Source: Emcibacter sp. (lineage in GTDB: Bacteria > Pseudomonadota > Alphaproteobacteria > Sphingomonadales > Emcibacteraceae). From it: a stretch of 64,000 bases of DNA. Positions 26,242 to 34,236 of this stretch are shown one piece after another (position 1 is the first letter of the stretch; every line of letters starts with the position of its first letter). The position numbers were made by a program, and so were the translations under genes. The notes below the pieces were generated by a model. The model saw nothing but the letters and a program-made list of their open reading frames with translations, was not told the DNA's origin and did not search any database. The DNA lies in NCBI GenBank assembly GCA_021774785.1, contig JAJFIQ010000026.1, positions 372,001 through 436,000 of the forward strand. The letters are read 5' to 3'.

Positions 26242-26748
26242 CTAGCCCATCTCCCAGCCCTCAAATGCGCGAACATCTTCCGCATGGTTTTTCAGCTTAT
26301 CCAGAAGACGGCACAGTTGTTGTTTTTCGTCCTCGTCTAATATGGTCGTAAATTTATCAGCCTGTTCATTAAAGATCGGTTCGATTTCATTATAGAGGTC
26401 CTGCCCCTCTTTGGTGAACCATATCAAGGGGCTTGATTTATGCCGTTTATTGGGCAGTTTGCACAATAGTCCCCTTTTTTCCAGATCTTTGGCAGCCCGA
26501 CTGAGTGTTGATTTTTCATGATGCACGGTGTTGGAAAGTTCGCTTAATGTCATGGGGCCCAAATGTGCGATCATGCTGACAATCCGCCATTGCCTGACCG
26601 TCAGGCCAAAACGCTGAACATTATCCTTTACACCGCCAAATGCCATAAGATTGGCAACAATAGTCACCACAAAGCTGATATGCACAGAAGGGGACATGCC
26701 ATCTGTTAAGTTCGCTTTATGCTTATTCGGTACAGGTAATGCTGTCAT
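26242..26748 (-). CDS. MarR-family transcription regulator
   Basis: The 168 residues include a winged helix: LTVRQWRIVSMIAHLGPMTLSELSN followed by HHEKSTLSRAAKDLEKRGL. The N-terminal 20 residues are extra to the core. It is divergent from the YkvI-like transporter, with 132 bases between the starts and a 14-base inverted repeat in that gap, the usual layout for a regulator and its target. It is not closely related by eye to the other MarR protein nearby. Confidence 0.85.
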   Translation of the reverse strand: MTALPVPNKHKANLTDGMSPSVHISFVVTIVANLMAFGGVKDNVQRFGLTVRQWRIVSMIAHLGPMTLSELSNTVHHEKSTLSRAAKDLEKRGLLCKLPNKRHKSSPLIWFTKEGQDLYNEIEPIFNEQADKFTTILDEDEKQQLCRLLDKLKNHAEDVRAFEGWEMG

Positions 26749-26822
26749 AATATCTGCTGTTATTGAATTTTCACGCCATCAAAAATATATCATACTCACA
26801 TTAATGTAGCATTTGCAACGAT

Positions 26823-26836
26823 TAACCAATAGGTTA
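26823..26836. promoter_or_regulatory. Candidate MarR operator
   Basis: TAACCAATAGGTTA is a perfect inverted repeat (TAACC-AATA-GGTTA) between the divergent marR and ykvI-like genes, 45 bases before the transporter start. Size and location fit a MarR-type operator. There is no experimental support. Confidence 0.45.
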
Positions 26837-26880
26837 TTCCAACTATATTATTTGATTAAGGACAGGTAAAAAGGAAGCCA

Positions 26881-27966
26881 ATGTTGAACAGCAGATTATT
26901 CAAAGCCATTATTCTTCCGGGACTGATTTTTCAGTCGGTTGTCATAGCTGGCGGTTATGCCACCGGTCGGGAGCTGGTGGAATTCTTCCTCACCAAAGGG
27001 CCTGTGGAAGGCCTGCTCGGTATTGCGGTCGCAACAGTCATCTGGAGTACGGTACTCGCCTTAAGTTTCGAACTTTCCAGAATGACGGGAAGCTATGACT
27101 ATAAAAGCTTCTTTCAACAGCTTCTGGGGCGGGGCTGGTTTCTGTTTGAAATTGCCTATGCCATGATTCTGGTCCTGGTTCTGTCTGTTATCGGTTCGGC
27201 AGCAGGGGCCATGTTTGCGGTGGTAACGGGCCTTCCTCCGCTCACGGGAACATTGTTTCTGGTTTGTGCCATAGGCTTTCTTACCTTCAAGGGCAGCAAA
27301 ACCATTGAGAAGGTATTAGCTGGCTGGTCCATCGTGCTTTATCTGGTCTATGCTGCCTTCCTGTTCTGGGGCTTTAAAAAATTTGGAGGCAATATTATTG
27401 ACCATTTTACTTTTTCCGAACAGTCATCAGACTGGTTTGTGGGCGGAGTCAAATATGCCGCTTATAATCTGGCGGTGGTGCCAACAATATTATTTTGTAT
27501 CAACCATATTGAAAGCCGGAAGGAAGCGTTAACCGCCGGCATCCTCGGCGGTCTGCTCGCCATCATTCCCGGCATATTATTTTATCTTGTCATGGTTGGT
27601 TTTTACCCCGGAATCCTGACCGCAGCTGTGCCGGTGAATGATATTCTGGGCGCCATGCAGATGCCGCTTTTACTGATTGTCTTTAACGTGGTGATCTTTG
27701 GCACATTCATTGAAACGGGTACGGCCCTGCTTCATGCCGTTAACGAACGCATCGCGGGGGCCTATGACAGTCAGGCCAGGAAATTACCGGGATATATGCG
27801 GCCCTCGGTGGCGATCGTCATTATGGTTTTATCGATCTTTGTTGGCGAAAAAGTTGGCCTGATTAACCTAATTGCTAATGGCTACGGCACCTTGACCTAT
27901 GTCTTTCTTGCCATATTTATTTTGCCGTTATTCACCGTTGGACTTTACAAGATTTTTAAATCTTAA
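26881..27966 (+). CDS. YkvI-like multi-span transporter
   Basis: This 361-residue integral membrane protein has about ten hydrophobic segments. It begins LFKAIILPGLIFQSVVIAGGYATGRE, with a broken first helix (GGYATGRELVEF) like APC/LeuT-fold transporters, and matches my memory of the YkvI family. The substrate is unknown; the neighbouring aminotransferase suggests an amino acid or amine. AAAAGGAAG at 26869-26877 is the ribosome-binding site. Its last 39 bases overlap the convergent glycosyltransferase gene. Confidence 0.8.
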   Translation: MLNSRLFKAIILPGLIFQSVVIAGGYATGRELVEFFLTKGPVEGLLGIAVATVIWSTVLALSFELSRMTGSYDYKSFFQQLLGRGWFLFEIAYAMILVLVLSVIGSAAGAMFAVVTGLPPLTGTLFLVCAIGFLTFKGSKTIEKVLAGWSIVLYLVYAAFLFWGFKKFGGNIIDHFTFSEQSSDWFVGGVKYAAYNLAVVPTILFCINHIESRKEALTAGILGGLLAIIPGILFYLVMVGFYPGILTAAVPVNDILGAMQMPLLLIVFNVVIFGTFIETGTALLHAVNERIAGAYDSQARKLPGYMRPSVAIVIMVLSIFVGEKVGLINLIANGYGTLTYVFLAIFILPLFTVGLYKIFKS

Positions 27967-28620
27967 TCTGAGGAGTTTTGATAATTCCGGCGCAGCTTGT
28001 CTAAGCCATAACCATTGATATTTCACCATAAGATGAGCATGGCCAAATTGGTGATATTTGCGGGCACTGGTCTGTAGCGTCTCGCCCGTGCAGCGCAGCT
28101 TGAGCCCCGCCTGCCGCACATGCCAGACCAAAAGGTGATCTTCACCGTAAGGGGCTTGTTCGGGAAAACAGCCAACTTTGTTAAAGTTGTCTTTTCTCAG
28201 ACAAAAGCCCTGATCCCCAAAGGGCATACCCAGAATTTGGGACCGAAACCATGCGCCCCATTCATTAAGCCACATGCCCCACGGGCCATCATTCAAAAAT
28301 TTAAGATGAAAATAATGCAAGGCTTGTGGTGCTTTTTGCAATGACGCCGCCAGTGCATTAATCCCATGTGGCGTGATCCGCGAGTCCGCATGAAGGAACC
28401 AGAGAAATTCCCCCTTTGCTGCTTTTGCCCCGACATTCTGCTGTATGGCCCGCCCCTGTGGAGAGCTGATCCAGCGTGCCCTTGGTTCATCGACCTTAAC
28501 ATCACCGCAAGACACTATAATAATTTCCGTCTCCGGCGGCAGACCGTCCAGGTCATGCAAAAGTTGGCTTAACTGATCTTCGTCCGGGCCAAGGGGAATT
28601 ATGATGGAAATATTCTTCAT
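27928..28620 (-). CDS. Family 2 glycosyltransferase, TIGR04283 type
   Basis: This 230-residue GT-A protein begins ISIIIPLGPDEDQ. It has the sugar-nucleotide/metal region GEFLWFLHADSRI and the family mark MPFGDQGFCLRKDNF followed by PYGEDHLLVWHVR. It matches the set named 'transferase 2, rSAM/selenodomain-associated', known for sitting next to radical SAM genes such as arsS. It is the last gene of the 11-gene array; its ATG overlaps the MTA-phosphorylase-like stop by four bases. Inference: it transfers or modifies the sugar of an organoarsenical product. The donor and acceptor are unknown. Confidence 0.88.
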   Translation of the reverse strand: MKNISIIIPLGPDEDQLSQLLHDLDGLPPETEIIIVSCGDVKVDEPRARWISSPQGRAIQQNVGAKAAKGEFLWFLHADSRITPHGINALAASLQKAPQALHYFHLKFLNDGPWGMWLNEWGAWFRSQILGMPFGDQGFCLRKDNFNKVGCFPEQAPYGEDHLLVWHVRQAGLKLRCTGETLQTSARKYHQFGHAHLMVKYQWLWLRQAAPELSKLLRLRFKNLVKSNGE

Positions 28621-29468
28621 GTTTTAAGCAGGTCTAACAACGCCTTGTTTTCGGTGCTCAAAGCAGCCTCAGGAGTCAAAATAGCGGACTGCAAGCTTTT
28701 CCGGCAACCGCATCCTTCGCTATGACCTTGATCCTTTTCCAGAAAGTACGCCAAAAGTCGTTTTGCTTTTTCAAGACTCTCGCCAAAGCGGGAGATAACC
28801 TGTTCAACGGTCACATGCTGTGTGGGGTCATCAAGCCAGCAATCATAGTCCGTGACAACACAAATGGTTGAATAGCATATCTGCGCCTCTCTGGCGAGGA
28901 AGGCTTCGGGCACATTGGTCATTCCCACCAGATCGCATGCTGCGGCATTTTTCAGAAAAAAACTTTCCGCCCTTGTGCCAAGGCGTGGGCCATCAACGCA
29001 ACCGTAAGTTACGCCCGTATGGACCTCTGTGTCTCTTTCCTGTGCCGCCTTGAACAAGCCTTTTGTCAAGCTGGGGCAAGTGGGTTCTGCGGTAGAAACA
29101 TGGGCGGCCATGCCGCCCCCGAAAAAGCTTTTTTCCCGCGCCCCTTTAACAAAATCAAAATATTGGTCTGGGATACACAGATCGCCCGGCTTCATTTCAT
29201 GGCGCAGACTACCCACGGCTGAAATGCCGATCAGGCGTTTAACGCCCAGCTTTTTCAACGCCCAGATATTGGCTCGGTAATTCACCTCATGGGGTAATAA
29301 TCCGTGGGACCTGCCGTGACGGGCGAGAAAAACAAGCTCCTTACCGCCCAAGGTTCCCATGACAAAAGGGGCAGATGGTGCGCCGAACGGGGTTTCTACC
29401 GCGCGTTCTTCCATAATATCCAGACCGGAAAGATCATAAATTCCCGATCCGCCAATAATTCCTAACAC
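28617..29468 (-). CDS. MTA phosphorylase-type nucleoside phosphorylase
   Basis: The family splits 5'-methylthioadenosine with phosphate into adenine and 5-methylthioribose-1-phosphate. The 283 residues show the phosphate-binding start IIGGSGIYDL, FLARHGRSHGLLPHEVNYRAN, and the base/ribose site GMTNVPEAFLAREAQICYS followed by VTDYDCW. A short Cys-containing insert (EGCGCRK) lies near residue 255. In this array a housekeeping role is possible, but the position directly after the radical SAM gene suggests removal of adenine from an arsenic-bearing 5'-deoxyadenosine, or salvage of MTA made by the radical SAM enzyme. It lies 11 bases after the radical SAM gene. Confidence 0.92.
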   Translation of the reverse strand: MLGIIGGSGIYDLSGLDIMEERAVETPFGAPSAPFVMGTLGGKELVFLARHGRSHGLLPHEVNYRANIWALKKLGVKRLIGISAVGSLRHEMKPGDLCIPDQYFDFVKGAREKSFFGGGMAAHVSTAEPTCPSLTKGLFKAAQERDTEVHTGVTYGCVDGPRLGTRAESFFLKNAAACDLVGMTNVPEAFLAREAQICYSTICVVTDYDCWLDDPTQHVTVEQVISRFGESLEKAKRLLAYFLEKDQGHSEGCGCRKSLQSAILTPEAALSTENKALLDLLKT

Positions 29469-29479
29469 AGGGAGTCTCC

Positions 29480-30415
29480 TTACATTTCGCTACAGGATGA
29501 GCCATAGGCAAAGCAACTATAGCAGCGGTGGTGTTTCATGCTGATACGCTCCGCCATACTATCGGTCAGGCTCAGCCCCAGATCATATTCCATATCATCA
29601 TCCACCAAGGTACAGGCATAGGTGCGCATAACACCATCCTGCTTGACAATCATACGGGAAAAAGCACACATAAATTCCTTGCGGCTGGCCTCATTCTGGT
29701 AGCGGGTCATACAATCCGTGGTCACATGGGGCACATCGGGCAAAGATCCGGGCAGAGCAAAGTCCGGGAAGGCCACCATGGTCAGGTCACGGGGCAGGCC
29801 ATGAGCTTCAAATAATTCAGCAAAGGCCGCTTCGGTGGCTTGTGTGTCTTCATCGGGCCAGATATGACGGGCGACAGAAATGGCAAACCCCATATCATAG
29901 AGCATTTTCAGTCCCTTAAGTGCCTTGATGAAATTGCCTTCGCCACGTCCCAGGTCATGGGTGGTTTCTTCATAATGATCCAGACTGACCCGAAAGGATA
30001 CTTCATGGGGGCTATTGCGTAACGGTGCCAGTTCCTTCATGCGCCGTTGCACTGCCTCGGTTCCATTTGTCAACACCAGACAAGGCCGGTGAGAGGCCGC
30101 CAGCATCAAAATCTTGGGGAAGTCCTTGGCCAGAAAAGGCTCGCCGCCTGTGAAGGAAAATTTCTCCACCCCCAATTCTATAGCTTCCGCAATATAGGGC
30201 GCCACATCATACAACTTGACCAGACCCAGCCTAGTATCACCGGGTTTTGAACCCTCCAGACAAAAATCGCAGGCCAGATTACAGGCTGTTCCCGTATGGA
30301 ACCAAAGTTCCCGTAGTCTATGGCTGTTGATATAGCCCCGGGGCTGTCCCTCAGCTGTTCTGTGCCAGCTTTCTGATTTTTGCGGATCCTGAAGTTTTCT
30401 TAAGGGTTCACCCAT
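29480..30415 (-). CDS. Radical SAM enzyme of the arsenic array
   Basis: This 311-residue protein has the cluster motif C45-x3-C49-x2-C52 (CNLACDFC) and the SAM-binding FSFTGGEPFLAKDF. The C-terminal third carries further cysteines (CMTRY, MCAF, ACTL, CYSCFAYGSSCSEM), consistent with an auxiliary Fe-S site. The opening LRELWFHTGTACNLACDFC differs from what I recall of ArsS, so I do not give that name. It overlaps the DUF2064 gene by eight bases. Inference: it may attach a 5'-deoxyadenosyl (ArsS-like) or aminocarboxypropyl (ArsL-like) group to methylated arsenic. The radical SAM call itself is secure. Confidence 0.9.
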   Translation of the reverse strand: MGEPLRKLQDPQKSESWHRTAEGQPRGYINSHRLRELWFHTGTACNLACDFCLEGSKPGDTRLGLVKLYDVAPYIAEAIELGVEKFSFTGGEPFLAKDFPKILMLAASHRPCLVLTNGTEAVQRRMKELAPLRNSPHEVSFRVSLDHYEETTHDLGRGEGNFIKALKGLKMLYDMGFAISVARHIWPDEDTQATEAAFAELFEAHGLPRDLTMVAFPDFALPGSLPDVPHVTTDCMTRYQNEASRKEFMCAFSRMIVKQDGVMRTYACTLVDDDMEYDLGLSLTDSMAERISMKHHRCYSCFAYGSSCSEM

Positions 30416-31094
30416 ATTTCACCCCCTTTTGTTTTAAAAATTCGCCAATCAGTCCGTGAAGTTTTTGACGGGCGGGGCGCAGATCGCCCGACAAGTCATG
30501 CCACAATTTCAACAGATCATCTTCATGGTCAATATCATAACTGGGCGATATGTTTTTCACGCTATGGCCCTGCTTCTCACACAGACTTTCCAACGCCATA
30601 CCCAGTCTTTCTGTGCTCCATGGCAGGCTCGACATATCCTGCCAGCCTTTACGAGATCCCATAATTGTCACCCCCCCGTCCGATGCCGGAGAAAGCGCAA
30701 TATCACTCTGGTCAAGGGCTACCCGTGCTTCTTGATAGTGATCGGGGGTCAATATGGGCGCATCGGTACCGATAAAGATAATTCTGTTCTGTCCCTCATC
30801 GCGTAACTGTTGGTCAACGGTACGCAATCTGGTTCCAAGACAGCCTTCCGTCTGGGCAAGAACATGATGATCCCGGTCAAGTAACGTGCCTGCCCATTCA
30901 TGGTCTTCGGCGGATGCGGGTGACAGAACCACAGGGCCTTGCCATGCCTGCGCATCTTCCAGCGCACAATTCAAAAAAGCTACGGCAAAGAGGTAGGTCT
31001 GTTCCGCACCAACAGTTGCGGCTAAGCGTTGTTTGCCTTGAAACAACGCCGGCCGTTTGCAAAATATAACCAAACAGGGTATAATATCAGACAT
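30408..31094 (-). CDS. DUF2064/TIGR04282-type nucleotidyl- or glycosyl-transferase
   Basis: This is a GT-A fold protein of 228 residues from ATG 31094; a TTG at 31106 is the alternative. Signature parts are the PALFQGKQRLAATVG loop, GCLGTRLRTV, FIGTDAPILTPDH and SPASDGGVTIMGSRKGW. It matches 'transferase 1, rSAM/selenodomain-associated', the regular partner of the TIGR04283 enzyme found at the end of this array. It probably handles an activated sugar or nucleotide for the same product. It overlaps the anti-sigma gene upstream and the radical SAM gene downstream by eight bases each. Confidence 0.87.
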   Translation of the reverse strand: MSDIIPCLVIFCKRPALFQGKQRLAATVGAEQTYLFAVAFLNCALEDAQAWQGPVVLSPASAEDHEWAGTLLDRDHHVLAQTEGCLGTRLRTVDQQLRDEGQNRIIFIGTDAPILTPDHYQEARVALDQSDIALSPASDGGVTIMGSRKGWQDMSSLPWSTERLGMALESLCEKQGHSVKNISPSYDIDHEDDLLKLWHDLSGDLRPARQKLHGLIGEFLKQKGVKYG

Positions 31095-31332
31095 TTTTTT
31101 TATCAATCTCGTTCATGACAAACCCCATCACATGATCAAAATCTTCAGGCAAGTCATCCGGGCTGACCTTTCCGGCCAATTCTTTCACGCGTTTGAACTG
31201 TTCAAAATATCGGCGGCAGTTGGCACATATCATAAGGTGACTGTGAAAACGCATACGAGCCACAACGCTTGCCCGTTCATCAATAATATCCGATATTTTA
31301 TCCGCCACATCGCTGCATTTAAAAAAGATCAT
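31087..31332 (-). CDS. Zinc-finger anti-sigma factor (zf-HC2 type)
   Basis: This 81-residue soluble protein has the HxxxCxxC zinc motif in RFHSHLMICANCRRYF (residues about 29-44), the ZAS/zf-HC2 arrangement found in anti-ECF-sigma factors. It has no membrane span, so it is a cytoplasmic ChrR/RsrA-like sensor rather than a membrane-bound one. Thiol-based or metal-based release is a natural idea, and trivalent arsenic binding to the His/Cys site would be a direct signal, but that is inference. It starts three bases after the sigma gene stop. Confidence 0.88.
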   Translation of the reverse strand: MIFFKCSDVADKISDIIDERASVVARMRFHSHLMICANCRRYFEQFKRVKELAGKVSPDDLPEDFDHVMGFVMNEIDKKNV

Positions 31333-31335
31333 GGT

Positions 31336-31926
31336 TTATCCTTCCACCACGGCAGCGCGCAGGGCCGCACGCGCACGATGAATACGGATACGCAAATTGC
31401 CCGGGCTGATGTCAAGGGCATCGCAAATCTCTTGCCCGCTAAACCCTTCAACTTCTTTCAATAACAGGACTTCACGGTGCGCATGAGGAAGACGATCCAT
31501 CTGTTGTCGCACAATCCCCAACAGACGTTTTTCATCCATCTGCTTAGGGGCAAGCCCATCCCAGCCGGGGCAGTCATTTATCCAGCGGCCCGCCTCATCG
31601 AAATATGCTTCCTGTGCTTCATGCCCCACATCCACATACCGTTTGCGGCGACGAATCTCGTCAATGGCATTATTATGCACCGCCCGGTACAGCCAGCTTT
31701 TGATGCTGCACCGCCCATCAAAGCGGTCTATGGTGTGATAAATATTCACGAGACTATCCTGAACAATCTCTTCGGCTGTGCTCCTGTCACCAAGCATACG
31801 AATGGCATAGGCAAGAAGGGACGGCCCATGGTGTGAGAGCAGCTGAGTCCAAGCCGCTGCCGTTCCCGCCTTGAGGGCGTCAACCCTGTCGGTTTCTGAT
31901 CCCTGATGAACCCCGTCACCCTGCAT
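31336..31926 (-). CDS. ECF-type RNA polymerase sigma factor
   Basis: The 196 residues run from ATG 31926 (MQGDGVHQG), chosen because GGAGAAG lies about ten bases before it; ATG 31986 is in frame but has a weaker site. Region 2 reads RMLGDRSTAEEIVQDSLVNIYHTIDRFDG and KSWLYRAVHNNAIDEIRRRKR. Region 4 reads LPHAHREVLLLKEVEGFSGQEICDALDIS followed by GNLRIRIHRARAALR, giving the -35 recognition helix. With the adjacent anti-sigma gene it forms a regulatory pair inside the array. The likely target is the promoter upstream of arsM. Confidence 0.93.
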   Translation of the reverse strand: MQGDGVHQGSETDRVDALKAGTAAAWTQLLSHHGPSLLAYAIRMLGDRSTAEEIVQDSLVNIYHTIDRFDGRCSIKSWLYRAVHNNAIDEIRRRKRYVDVGHEAQEAYFDEAGRWINDCPGWDGLAPKQMDEKRLLGIVRQQMDRLPHAHREVLLLKEVEGFSGQEICDALDISPGNLRIRIHRARAALRAAVVEG

Positions 31927-32020
31927 ATATGTCTTCTCCAACCCCTTAGTGGATTTTTCTGGACCATAGTTGCATAACTTGCCCATGTCCCATAACTTTT
32001 TTGTGACAAAATATGATTAT

Positions 32021-33517
32021 TCACTTGCTGATCCTCATTTTACGGGAAAAAATTGTGAAAAAAATCTTGAATATTTTGGCAATGCGCGGGGTGAAGCTTT
32101 CCTTCAGATGATTATTGGCTAGTTTTTTCCATACCTCTGCCTGTGTCGGGTAGGGATGTATGGTCGCCCCCACATTGGACATCTTTAATTTAGCTGTAAT
32201 GGCAAGCGCCATCTGGGAAATTGATTCCCCCGCATGGGATGACACCATGGTCGCCCCAAGGATACGGCCCGATTTCCGCGCCACATGCACTCGTGCAAAA
32301 CCATCCGGTTCCCCTTCCAGAACGGCCCGGTCTACCTCTGACATCTGGGTGGTATAGGTGACAATCTCGTCGCCTTTTCCCGCCGCCTCATTTGACGTCA
32401 TGCCAACATGGGCAATCTCGGGCGAGGTATAGGTCGCCCAGGGCATGACAAGATCTGTGGTTTTCTTGGCCCCAAAAAACAGCGCATTCTGGATCACAAT
32501 TTTTGCCATGGCATCCGCGCTATGGGTAAATTGATAGGGTGAACAGATATCACCCGCCGCATAAATTTTTGAACTTGTGGTTTTCAGGCGGTCATTTACC
32601 GTAACCCCGCGCCGATGATAATCAACCCCGGCGGCCTCCAGATTCAGCCCCTCAATATTGGGAATACGTCCGGCCGCGACCAGAATTTCATCAGCTTCTA
32701 TGATGCGTTCACTGTCGCCATCCTTAAGGGTAACTGTCTTGGCATTATCAGACTTGACAGCCCTGACAACCTCAGCCCCCAGCATCAATTCAATGCCTTC
32801 CTTTTCAAATTGTGTTTTCAAAACCGCACTGGCATCGGGGTCTTCGATCGGCACCAGACGATCCGCCATTTCGATTATGGTCACCTTCGCTCCGAACCGC
32901 CGGAATGATTGCGCCATTTCACAACCAATCGGTCCGGCACCAATCACAATTAGATGGCGCGGCAACGCGGTCAGCGAAAATAATGTCTCATTAATCAACG
33001 GTTCCGCATCAGCAAGGCCCGGAATGGGCGGCAGGGCTGCCCGGGCACCGGTAGCAATAACCGCACGGTGAAAATTCAGTTTTTTATCGCCAACCGCAAT
33101 ACAGCTGGGTGATACAAAGCTGCCATCCCCCAGAAATACATCAATGCCAAGTTCTGTGAAGCGTTCCACGCTGTCATGGTGAGCAAGACCGGTTCGTTTC
33201 TGGCGCAGACCTTCCATGACCTTTGCGAAATCCGGCACCGTGTCGCCTTCATAGGCTTTATGGGCCGCTTTTAAGAGTGCCTTGGACGGGACACAACCAT
33301 AATTCAGACAGTCCCCGCCCATCAAATGACGTTCCACAAGAGCAACCTTCGCGCCAAGGCCTGCGGCCCCCGCCGCCGCCACAAGACCCGCCGGGCCAGC
33401 CCCTATCACGACAAGATTATAACGGCTGATCGGCACCGGATTCGTCCAGCTTTCCGGCGCCAGCATATTCACCAGTTCCTTGTTAAATTTATCCTCTGGA
33501 TAAACGACTACCGTCAT
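32021..33517 (-). CDS. FAD/NAD(P) disulfide oxidoreductase (mercuric reductase-like, no metal-binding tail)
   Basis: This 498-residue class I flavin disulfide reductase has a FAD Rossmann motif VIGAGPAGLVAAAGAAGLGA and the redox pair in GGDCLNYGCVPSKAL (C-x4-C). A second dinucleotide fold reads VIGAGPIGCEMAQSFRRFG, followed by AAGDI and the active-site HPYPTQAEVW. It lacks both the N-terminal heavy-metal domain and the C-terminal vicinal cysteines of MerA, so mercury reduction is unlikely. The start (33517) overlaps the TVP38 stop as ATGA, with AGGAG eight bases before. The TVP38 + oxidoreductase pairing (sometimes fused) is common in bacteria. It may reduce an arsenic-thiol adduct or a low-molecular disulfide. 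Confidence 0.9.
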   Translation of the reverse strand: MTVVVYPEDKFNKELVNMLAPESWTNPVPISRYNLVVIGAGPAGLVAAAGAAGLGAKVALVERHLMGGDCLNYGCVPSKALLKAAHKAYEGDTVPDFAKVMEGLRQKRTGLAHHDSVERFTELGIDVFLGDGSFVSPSCIAVGDKKLNFHRAVIATGARAALPPIPGLADAEPLINETLFSLTALPRHLIVIGAGPIGCEMAQSFRRFGAKVTIIEMADRLVPIEDPDASAVLKTQFEKEGIELMLGAEVVRAVKSDNAKTVTLKDGDSERIIEADEILVAAGRIPNIEGLNLEAAGVDYHRRGVTVNDRLKTTSSKIYAAGDICSPYQFTHSADAMAKIVIQNALFFGAKKTTDLVMPWATYTSPEIAHVGMTSNEAAGKGDEIVTYTTQMSEVDRAVLEGEPDGFARVHVARKSGRILGATMVSSHAGESISQMALAITAKLKMSNVGATIHPYPTQAEVWKKLANNHLKESFTPRIAKIFKIFFTIFSRKMRISK

Positions 33518-34215
33518 ATTTGTTCTCCTGCTTCCTGTGGTACCGCATCGCGCAAAGCTCTGCGTGCGAGATATGTGACATAAGCGGTGACCATCACGGT
33601 TACCGCAAAACCAACCCATATAAATATGCTCTGGGCATCCTCTGCCCCTTGGGCCGGCGCATTGGCAAGCTCGGTTACACTGGTCACCAGTGACCCTAAA
33701 TAAGTATAAAGAAAAGTGGCCGGCAACATGCCGATGAAGGATGCCAAAATATAGCTACTGGCCTTCACGCCGGTAAGCCCCAAGGCATAATTAAGAAAGG
33801 TAAAGGGAAAGACCGGAGATAAGCGAAGCAGCATCACGATCTTAAATCCCTGCTCGCCCACGGCCTTATCCACTACAGAAAACCGCTCATTATTGCCAAC
33901 CTTTTTCATCACCCATGGCCGCAACCGTCCCCGTGCCAGACTAAAAGCGATGGTCGCACCAATAACACTGACCGGGGATACCAAAAGTGTGCCCCAGAAG
34001 GGGCCATATACGAATCCCGCCCCCAGCGTTAATATGGAACCGGGAATGAACATCACGATGGCCGCAATATATATTACGGCAAAGGCCGCCACGCCCCATG
34101 CACCACTGGCTTTGACCCAGGTAATAAGCGTCTGCATCCATTCATGAACCGGCCAGAATATACTGACCGATATTAAAGCCGCGACGATCAAAGCAATTTT
34201 TAAAATGCCTTTCAT
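33514..34215 (-). CDS. TVP38/TMEM64 (DedA-like) membrane protein
   Basis: This 233-residue protein has a short N-terminal span, then the SNARE-associated (VTT) domain: AAIVMFIPGSILTLGAGFVYGPFWG, a cytoplasmic GRLRPWVMKKVGNNERF segment, and LLRLSPVFPFTFLNYALGLTGV. Members are proposed lipid scramblases or proton-coupled transporters; the exact function is open. It is translationally coupled to the FAD oxidoreductase and 21 bases after the PiT gene. In this array it may move an organoarsenical or lipid-linked intermediate. Confidence 0.92.
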   Translation of the reverse strand: MKGILKIALIVAALISVSIFWPVHEWMQTLITWVKASGAWGVAAFAVIYIAAIVMFIPGSILTLGAGFVYGPFWGTLLVSPVSVIGATIAFSLARGRLRPWVMKKVGNNERFSVVDKAVGEQGFKIVMLLRLSPVFPFTFLNYALGLTGVKASSYILASFIGMLPATFLYTYLGSLVTSVTELANAPAQGAEDAQSIFIWVGFAVTVMVTAYVTYLARRALRDAVPQEAGEQI

Positions 34216-34236
34216 GTGTATTACTTTCTATGCTTG

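Noticed and set aside
29480-30415. Naming the radical SAM gene arsS
   Set aside because: The N-terminal motif surroundings and tail do not match the ArsS form I recall; only the context supports the link.
32021-33517. Naming the FAD oxidoreductase merA
   Set aside because: It has no heavy-metal domain and no C-terminal vicinal cysteines, and there is no mer operon around it.
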